Assembly: GCA_036852015.1 (NCBI GenBank)
Contig: JAANDG010000105.1
Location: 62,001-126,000 of the forward strand
Direction: 5' to 3'
DNA length: 64,000 nt
Source: Pelodera strongyloides
Taxonomy: Eukaryota; Nematoda; Chromadorea; Rhabditida; Rhabditidae
Shown here: positions 28,701-39,200 of the stretch, in pieces
Numbering within the stretch: the first letter of the stretch is position 1
How the letters are laid out: each line of letters begins with the position of its first letter
Program-made: the position numbers and the translations under genes
Notes under the pieces: model-generated
The model's input: only the letters and a program-made list of their open reading frames with translations
Database searches by the model: none
What the model was told of the DNA's origin: nothing

Positions 28701-30238
28701 ACGCACATTTCAGTCACTTAGGGCTTTTTCTGACTGATCACAGACAAAATTGATTGATCGATAGCCGTTAAATGGCTGTCATTTTCGGGAAGTATCAGCG
28801 AGAAATCTATTACAGTAGTTACTGACAAAGCTATATTTTTCTTCAAAAATGCACGAATCGACCCAGAAGTATTGGCGATTTTGGTCCAGACTTTTCCTTG
28901 AAATATGACTGCTCTTAATAGCCTTTGCTATTTTTTGCCGAAGTAAATAAATCAAACCGCTTCGGAGCTCTTTTCAGCGGTATTGCGATGTAGATTTATA
29001 TGCAGAGCAGTTGTTCCTCTCTGTCGCCTACGTAAATTTATGTGTCTTCCTGTTTTAAGACATTGCTTTATTTCATGTGCGGCAAATTGGCCAGATGCTT
29101 GCTAATTTCTTAAAGCAGATGACAAGAGCAAAATGAAAGTATTTGCTTGCACCTGAGCCTATTTCCAATTTTTTTCTACAAATACCATTTTGTGGTTTCA
29201 TTTGTCATTCTCGGGTGATCATTAATATTCCTACTTCCTGAATTGCAGAGACTTGTCATTAGTGCCAAGCTAGTGATATAGATTTCATGAACTCGGTCTC
29301 GTCTCTCAACAGTTGCCTCTAGCCGTTTATCCAATTGAAAAGGCTTGACATTTCATGTCGTGCTTCTTGTCAACCAGCAATCACATACATAGTGACAGAT
29401 CCTAACCCAATACTACACGATTTAGACACTGTAAACACGAGAAACGTGGCTCCCGTTTTCTTTCTACTTCGTTTACATATGCCTCGAGTTATAGCCACAC
29501 AAATTAAGCTTGCTATCCAACTGAGATTCTGTACTATGTGATTACTTGTGTTTCATAATAACTAAATTAGTTATCCCGTTATTTGTTCATTTCATAAGCA
29601 AATTAGCGGGTGCAGGAGGGCAATTGACCCATTGTCGATGGCGCTTAGATCCCAATAATAAACAAAGCAAATATGTGGAGGAGTCCGCGGGAAAAGAGTG
29701 TGTTGAAATGGAGAGGGGAGAAAAATGGAGAGGTATCAGTCTCAATTGTGGTGAGAAGATCCTTACACAACAAATAAAGATGGGAACCTATTCTCTATTC
29801 TCTGCCGTTGCACTTTTTATTGCCACAACAAATATCAAACTGAATTGTATAATGGGTGAAATAATACGAATATACCGTTGCACTTCTTCTTTAGAGTTTT
29901 TCAAAGACAAGGTTTGTCAACTTATACGCAAACTTATTCGTAATAAATATCCCTTGTCAAAAATCACGCAAATATTTCGGAAAACTATTCACCGACACCC
30001 ATGTATAGCACTAAAATATAATAATGACAGCAAAAGACTGACTAATTGGTGTAATTTCATTTTAACATATAATATCTAACTTAACCTATTCACTATGCTT
30101 CACATTATTAACCATATTACCTAATTAACTAACACATAAGTATTATTACAAAAACTAACCAACTAATACTAATACATAACTATTACTTCACATAACATCT
30201 CCCCATAACAAACACACCATCACACAAACGCACATACA

Positions 30239-30281
<43 letters not shown>

Positions 30282-33200
30282 AAAACACACATAATATGGC
30301 ACCACACTACAAACTACAAATAACATAATCTCACATCACACTACAAACTACAAATATAAATATAATTGTACTCGAACATTAAAAAACCAAACAATTAATT
30401 AACTGCAATAACAATTGCACTCAACATAAAATCGAACATACACATAATCAATCACACAATCTTCAACCAAACTGTTATTTTTCTTTATACATAGTTATTT
30501 TCTCTCTCTCTCTCTTGCGTGCATTCTCATTTTTATTTATTTTTTTCCTATCGCTCAAAGCTGTGGTCATCGTACTGATGAGACCCAACTACAGCAAAAT
30601 CCTCGTATACGATCAGGGTCGAAACGGGGTTATCATGTTAAAGAACATGATACACTTTATCTCTCAATACTCTCATTTATACTTTTCCTTATATTACTGT
30701 AACTCTATTTACTTCTTTTTTTAATTACACAACAAATAAAGATGGGAACCTATTCTCTATTCTCTGCCGTTGCACTTTTTATTGCCAACCCTTATGCAAC
30801 AAATTTTCTTTATTTGTATATATAAACTCAGCCATTCAAGGCAATACGAATTTGCACCGCTCCCCTCCCTTCAGGTTGAAAAGCCTACCCCCTCTATCGT
30901 TCTGTGCAAACCATTGCCACTGTACATGGTCCAGCTCCTCGTTATCTCTTCTTCCGTTTTCTTATGGAACACTTCAAATCCTTCCATTCTGCATCTTTCT
31001 CTCCTTTTCCTTTTCTGAACAGTGTGAATTCCCCCGGGCACATCTAGGCTGCCGAGGTATTTTCCCATATTTTTGCATTGAGAGTTGCACTTCCATTTCT
31101 CAATTCTCACCATCTAAACTCGCAACTGTGAACAGATACCAACTTGTCTTCTGTTATTCCTTGTCCCTTAAAAATTGTTTAATTCGCCCATGCGGGTGTG
31201 ATATGGTGTAAATTCTGCACTTCGACTTTACGACCACCTTTTCCATTTCAACATTTCTATGGCGGTGTTTTATGCAGTTGTGGGTAGTTACTACCAAAGC
31301 AACGCGGCATAAACAACAAACGGATAATGGTGTTGGTCACTAAACTGCGCAAGATGCTTAGTTCTACTCTTTTCTAGTTTGTCTCATTTCCCTAATTTTC
31401 CAGTAATGTGGTAAATAAGACATGGAATGGAATCTGTAATGTAGTAAATAATCATAAAATTGTTTTCTCCGTAATTTCCCTTTTATGCGAGAAGTAGTGT
31501 GTGGATTCCAGGTACCTTTTATTTGAATGAAAGCCTAAGTGAGGGGTTCTCCTCCCAGAACCGAAAACAACTTATCGGTAGTGGGAGAATAGCCGCTATT
31601 GTTTAGAAAGGGAAAAGAGTGTCTGATGTCCTTTTCACCCCTTCAACCAATAAATAGAACTTCCATCCCACTTTTTCAACAAGCAGCGAACTTATTATTT
31701 CCCATACTTTTTTCTTTTACACGATTCTTCGCTAATTTTTTAATTATCCAATAATTATCCTTAAAACAAAACTACTTCGGCTCTCAATTACGAACAAGGG
31801 GTAATTATCAAATAACAGCTAATGGGGTAAAAATGTGCCCAAAAAGAACTGTCATACTTTTGCACCGGTGAATAAATAATTAGCTGATTTCAGGATTGGC
31901 TATAGGCATTGTGGTTTATTTTTGTTTGCATAAACATGTTAAAACAAAGGAAATTTATAACATGTTTTGCCCGTGTTGGTCTCTCGAAATTCATAGCAAG
32001 TTTCCTCCCTGTCTATGCCAGTCGAACGCGGGCGAAAGTTTGCAAAATTGCCCTCTAAAATGCATATGTTCATGGTTTAGTATCCAATCTCAAAACGTGT
32101 TCGAAATTATTCTATACGGCAATAAGTATAAAACATTTCACCTGCTCATGATTTATATGTACCTGTAGTAGTTTTTTTTATACTATTCGGGTTCTTTCGG
32201 AAAAAGAAATAACCTTTCAGACACGGAACGTTCCTCCAACTTCCACATTTCTCACTCTTTCTCACTCAATTGTCAATTGGGGGAAGCCGGAATTTTCCCA
32301 CGATATGTAATCTTAGACGAGAGCCATCAACCCCCATATAGGAGTTACTCTATGACCAGAATCTAGCCTACGCAATTTCTTTTCGTTCAAAATTCAAACA
32401 CAAAAGAATAATGAAAAAATAGAGAAGTCTGCTCTGACCGGAAATCGCGATTTTTGACGAGCCTTATTACGTAGGTATTTTCTCTAGATCCTCTTCCCGT
32501 TTGTAGCAAAATGTTTTTACTTTCAGAAGAACATATTTCAAATATATCATGTTTTTAATGCCGCTACACATATTTCCTTTCATTTTCGATATACCTTTTT
32601 GTCTACTAAAGCTCGTACTATTGGATCATTATATGTAACAGGTAGTAAATAAGTGAAAATGTTTCTCAATTGCTGGTAGTGCCACGCGATAAGAGTATTA
32701 TGCATAATAACACCCGCCCCTAGACTACCAATTATCTCGTCAAGATTCCAAAGTCTCAAATCTCTTACTGACTTTGGCAGCATTGAATAAACAATATATA
32801 CTTCAATCAAATGGCAAATCATTTCCCAACGTAAAAGGAGCCTCTCTGTTCATTGTAAAAACACGATTCAACGTTTTCCTTGTAAAATACTTATTGATGT
32901 TCGTCGAAAACCTCGCAGCTACCCTATTTTGTCGTATATTCACAACTAGCAGAAGTCGTGTCAAGCATCGTTAGGACCTATTTCGAGCCCGGGCCATTCG
33001 ACTGCAACAAACACTGCCGAAATATGTATTTGGCCGTCGAATTTCACATAACATCCAATGATACGAACGCCTCAACTTGAGAAATACGATAGCCCGTCGT
33101 GTCCTATTGCACCAATACTTCCTTTTATTATCGCATCATCCGCACAACCTTTGAATAATCGTTTTATCAATGTCATTATTTTTTTATGAATGTTCGGACA

Positions 33201-36200
33201 ACCATCTCGAACCCGCCGTTGCCCAAGCTAACTATCTCTGCTCATTTTAAGGGTTTTAGTTAAATATTGCCGTTGTTGTGGAAAGAACGCTGTTTCTCGT
33301 CTTGCTGCTACAACCAGCGAATGTTGTTCCGTGACTATGGCATATCCACATATTGATCCATACTTTAGGCCGGAGTTCAGGTATGTTCATTCTTTTTTAC
33401 AGTTTACTGGCTCAAATGTAATAATCGTGGAAACGATTTTATACATTGACTTGCGTCCGATTTAACAAAAATATTGTTGCGAATGACGAAGAGGATCATG
33501 TTTATGAATCGAATATCCGGTTTGTCCCGTTCTTGGTAAGGAAGCGTATTAATATTTCTTCTACGAAATTGAGAGTTGTCTCTAACGAGAGATGGATTAG
33601 TCAACCAACTATTATTTCCAACTATCCATGTTGTTTACAACAAAAAGATGTTAATTATGTCCCTGATAAGATTAGACAAAACCTGACTACGTAGCATATG
33701 CCAAAGCTTTTTTTTTATCAATGTGAGGTAGATTATAATTGTTAATTTCAAGACATGTGTATATCCTTCTTGGTGAATTCTTGGTATCGGTAACTGTTTA
33801 CTGTTTTTTATTAGTCAACTTAGTCATCAAAATATGATTTGAAGTTTTTTTTTTCATGATGAGTTTCGAATAGTGTGCTAATCTTCTCAAAATGACTATA
33901 ACGACATACACATGTTTCTGATGGTCTGAACACTCTGAACAAAACAATGGCTTGCTCGTTGTTTGGAAACACATGTCTGAACGTAATGAAATACAAACTA
34001 TTTTTTTGTCAGAATGCTCCTATGTGGCTTTAGTATTTTTTTTTCTTGTACTCAAAATGCCTCGTTAAAATTATTGCCAAAAGCTTATTTTCTAATAGAA
34101 CTTATTTCCTTCAAAAATTGAAAGAAGTTTCATATTTACGTGAAAGCAGGGAGAAGTACGTAACTCATTCATACCCTCACGACGTTTTTATTGTCGCATT
34201 TTCTCTATCATTCAGAAGGGATTAACAGATTAATCAACCACTTTCATCTTTTATTTATTTCCCCCTTATTTAAACTCAAACAGTATTTCGAAGTAACATC
34301 CATTTTCAATTTGTCTAATTCATCAAACGAAACACGTATACGTTCTTCTGGGATCAGTCTGTCCGAGTACGAATTTATAATGACAAAAGGAGCTTTACAC
34401 TTATTAGAAAGATCTTCCAACGCTTTTGGATAAGCCCTATTATAACAAGGAAACGACCGAATCTTTTGTTATTCATTGTCACCGAGGATAAAACTCAAAA
34501 ACAATTGCCTTTTTGTTCTACTAAAAGAGAAAAGCCTCCAAAATTGAGTGATGCGTGGTGAATTGCTCATTTAAGGGTGGCGTATCATGCGTTGGCTACT
34601 TTCCTCCGTTTGATACGGCTCACTGTGAATAACTTGTCCCGTTTCTTCGGGAAGAGCAGCCAAGCGGTTTCACTTCTGATGACTTTTGAAGGATACTCTG
34701 TCTGCGAGGAAGACAATTTCTCATATTTTTCCTTTTGCCCGGTCCCAAACCAATTTGCTGAACAGAAAATAACATTAGATATAGTAGACGCAAATTGTTT
34801 CAGTTACGCAGATCTTTTTTAATTGTAGGATGTTATATAGACAAATATATGCTCTTTAAGTTAATCGTCCTCTAGCGATCTGCGAAAAATTTATCCAAGT
34901 ATTCTACCTTTTATATTGAAGCCTTATCCAAAAGTCGAACTTCCGCATGTGTGGCTTCCAAGCGTGTGTTATTCTTTCAATTAGGATAAGGTTGAGGCTT
35001 ATCGAGAAAATTTACATATGAATACGAAATTATCCTTGTGTTTTTTTTACTCCAAACTGTCCGCATGTATCTGCGAATCTGACCACTTGGCTCACTAAGA
35101 ATGCTTTGTGAGCTAATAAATGAATTCGTCCAGCAATAAAAATTAAGAAAATAGCTAAAGCCTTATTGTACCCTGCGCGTTTTATTTGTGAAAAGAAGAT
35201 CAACATTCGTTCCAACACTAAAACGTATATCAAGTTACCAGCCGTTCGAAGAGCCCTACGGGCTCTTCTCTGACTGGAAGAATCGTCCTTCGGCCGATTG
35301 TTTCCCTATTTAAAAAAGAATTGCTACAATGTAAACAGTTAACTTCCGGCTCTTTCTCCTCCCACACACTCATGCGTCTCTGATTGTGGAAACGTATAAT
35401 AATCAGTTTGGATCACCACTCGACTAATGCTACCATGCAAATTTGCCATTGAAGGTGTTGTATGTTGGGCAGAGGATTATCCTTGTGATAAGCTAGCATA
35501 GTTCAACAGGTAGAGCGTTGGACTATGAATCGGAAGGTTGTGCGCTGCTGTGGGTTCGAACCTCACCAGCGGCAAAGATTTTGTATGCTCTATGCCAATA
35601 GAGAAATTTTCTTTATGAACAGGTTTCGTTATGTTCACACAAACAAAAAAGTAAACTCTTCTCCTTTATATAATAAGATTATAAGGGTTTGCAACAGCGG
35701 AAAAAGTATCATCCAATGACCGTGAAGATTTTGTAGTTATTTTCCGTCCTTTGTAAGTTGTGATTTCTTGTGACTCCCTATCCAATTAACTTTTAAATGT
35801 TCTCAGGAAGAACATTTACAAGTTGTTACCCTCGTTGAGTATTAAAATTGGTGCTCGCGAATTGGCGTGATTAAGAGGCGCAAGGGTGTTGTTAGCCATG
35901 TTGAAGCAGGAAAGAAGCAATCTGAGACCTGCGCACTACTCGCATTATTTAACACATGATTGGCACTAAGGCTATTTGGCTAGCTGTTGACATGAGAATA
36001 GACTTGTATGTGCGTATCGCAATACAACCCAGATACATCAGCATATTCAACATTGATTTGTTCTTGAAATGAAAATTTTTGTTCAACTGCAATTACAGTA
36101 AGGAAAACAGTTATGTGTATAAGATTGGCAGTTTTTTTACAGGTGATCATCTCCTTGTTATTGGAGTTTTTGTAATATAAAAAAAATCCTTTAAAACAAG

Positions 36201-39200
36201 GCGTAAATACAAACACAACGTTGTTGGTTTCTGTATTATGAGAAGGAACCCGAACATCAGATCTATTTCGCATACATCCGTTGTTTTAAAATATTGAGTT
36301 ACATACTCAGTTGTTTGAAATCCTCAAAATTGTATTGCTTGTCTGATCTTAGCTTGTTTTCAATACCTTTTGTATGTATTCGAGCCTGGTATACTAAAAT
36401 CTAGCAAATCATTCATTTAACTTGGGAGTTGTGTAAAAAAAGAATTTTTTCTTCCATGGAATATCACCATTAATCCGCAAACTCGTTTTTTGTTTAGCTC
36501 AAGTTAAATACCGTATATGTCCATCATTTACTATATGCCCACGATTCAGCACCAACAACAAGAACAAACAATATGCAATAAACATAAATCCATGAAATAT
36601 TATAGAAAAATATAGAAGATTATGCTCTTTTTTTACATTACCAATTAAAATGTTTTAACAAATGATAAAAAGCTGAAATTCTATCAAGGATACTTCATCG
36701 CGCATTAATCCAAGGTGAATCAGCACTGGCTGTTTTCATGTGTTGTTTCTTTGTTCGAACATTATGATCAGACTAAGCGTTCCATAAGCATTGTATGCTT
36801 TGCTAATAATGATTGGAGACATGATGATATCAGACTTTGAAGTAATTCACCTGTGCAATTCGTAGAATCACCTGCTCGCACAAGTCCAATGCCAACTCGT
36901 TGTTTCAATAAATTTGTGGTGTGCGCCTTGCCGTATAAAATATCTAACTTAAAATTTGTCTTTGTTTCTTTCATTTTTTTCTGGACACCTGTTGTTTTGA
37001 CGTTTCCAGTACTGCCTCACATAAAGAGCGTCCACAAACATCTAGAATCGTTTGACCTCGCTTATCAAAGAATATATTGTGCATAGAGTAGCAAACATCC
37101 TTTGAATGTTTCTTTCGATCATAGTGATAAGCAATAGTTGTTTTCGGTAAACATAGTTGCGGGTCCTCTTCTAAGGTCTGGTGGGAACCAGGCATTCCAT
37201 AGCTATACCCCTCTCGTCACGTTTTGAAAGTGAGCGTTCCAATTACTTAGTACTGGCCTTCGCACTAGACGTCACCGACGCAATGTCGGCCGAACAATTT
37301 TTATCACCGGAAAAGAGTCAGGCATTATTTCGAGACTTTTTCGAGGACATGGTGGCTAAGAGGTGAGTGATCAGTATATGAAAACTATCCGACACTGCTT
37401 GTTTTCATGGTAGGCTACTTGTTCTCCTTAATCGACTTTCAAATGTAATGTTCTAACACTCGGTCACAGGAAGCTAATCGATATGGTAATCAAATTTTCG
37501 AAAAATGATAAAAAATCCTATTCTGCCTCGAAGAAGAGGCAGAAGTAAATTTGCGATTCCGGATGTTCTGCCCTGCATAAAAGATGGCCAATCCAGAGAA
37601 CACGCAATCTCGTTTGGGGTCTAGAGAGCTTTCAAGAAGAGGACCGGCGAGAATCGTCATGTTCATTCTTTCTATTTCATTCAATAAATTCAGTTGAGAA
37701 ACTTAAGCGAGCTTCTAGTCTTTCATCTTAGATTCCAATATAAACTTTAATAATGAATCTGACCAATTTTCAAAATGGTACCTCAATATGTTTTTGAATT
37801 CATTCATTGAGAATTAAACAAACACTAATGTGGGGGTAGAATGTTCCAGTAGGGACAAATACTCGTATGTTGCATTCCTAATTAGGTTCTTCATTCTTTC
37901 AGTGAATCGTATAAGTTCATTCGTATGGCCGATGACCTGCACGATGTGGCACAATACCTCAACGACATGCGGATTTGCTTTATCGCATTGACAGTAACGG
38001 GGTGAGTTGTTGTAACTACACTTGTCGTACCATTAGTATTACAAGCCAAGATTTTTCTTAATCTTACCGTTGAACACAGCATCTTAAATTAGGGTTAGAA
38101 AGGTCGAGCAGCTCATCTGTAGCCTGTAGTTGTTTGTTGTTTAGATATATTGTTTTGCTGGTATACCTTTTGATGCTCTGTGTTCGACGGAACAGGCGGT
38201 CGCAACCCAGAAGACGGAATTGGGACTACCAAGTCGGTTTATATACCTATAACCTATTACGAAGATACGGCTCATAGTAGTTTTTTTCCTGAAGTCGAAA
38301 CCAATGACGAGAATTGCTTTGTCTCTAAGATTCGAATACTCGTATATGGCCACTAGACTAACTGGCTTAGGTCATTAATAATTTGTGAGGAGTTTGTCTA
38401 GTCTAGCTCATAACGTTGGTTGTGCTACGTGATCTTGAAACCATTCAAGAATCACTTTGCAGAGTATTTGAGAAAACATTTTACAATTTTCAGGCCGAAA
38501 ATCAACGCGATTTCACAGCTACTGCTCAAACAAATGGAGACGATTTGGTGTCGGTACGAAGTGACGGACAGACCGGATACATGAGCCGAAATCATCACAG
38601 GTTCGATTCTCACGCTAACCAATAGTTTTGCAGTGACTTCGAAAATGCTCACAATCAATACCACATCACTCACCCCTTTTATTTTTACTTCTTGTCAGGG
38701 TGCTTATTTGCACAGAATACTAAATGTATGATATTTTCTCGCCGGTTTAGCGCCCTGCAATTTTGGAAGCACAATGTGCCCATACACACGGTGCATAGTA
38801 CGAGGTTGGCCGGCAAGAAATCATTTATGTAAATACAATTACTCTCAAATATTGCAACACGTTTCTGCAAAACAACATCGTATCGTGGTGACCCTGTTCC
38901 TGCAATAACACGCCACTTGTGCATACAGCTTCCGTATTTACTTCCGTATCCCGAATTTAAATTGTGTTTTTTTTCGTCTTATGAAAAATGCTTATGACAA
39001 TGTATAACGTGCCGAGTGGTTTAATAGTGCTCAATAACACATGCGAGCTTTCGTGATTAAAAGTAAAAGTGTGCATACTAATCGAAAGGCAATATATTAT
39101 TCAAATACTCAAAAAGCTCATTTTTTTCGAAGGAGTATTCGCAGATCCACCAATCCATCACAGGTTGTACAACAAATGGCGTAATGATTCATTGTAATAT

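Larger units (their letters stand above)
16624..33336 (+). other. Very long intron of gene 1 (or gap between two genes)
   Basis: This interval of almost 17 kb contains no plus-strand exon I can defend. It holds the antisense exon candidate at 17,952-18,218, a short foldback at 25,603-25,756, the 63-bp direct repeats bounding a G-poor tract at 29,763-30,787, and a minus-strand open frame at 30,871-31,113. GC-richer islands at about 21,630-21,790, 22,855-22,990 and 23,540-23,690 have no splice context that I can pair. Confidence 0.35.

Noticed and set aside
29546..30079. 177-codon open frame, with a stretch faintly like reverse-transcriptase thumb segments (NKYPLSKITQIFRKTIHRH)
   Set aside because: No catalytic motif, one copy of the 63-bp repeat runs through it, and composition is like the background; a relic cannot be supported.
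36960..37085. Exon-like segment open on both strands, one reading resembling an ankyrin-like start (RGQTILDV)
   Set aside because: Neither strand gives a phase-compatible partner, and the ankyrin resemblance is only a few residues.
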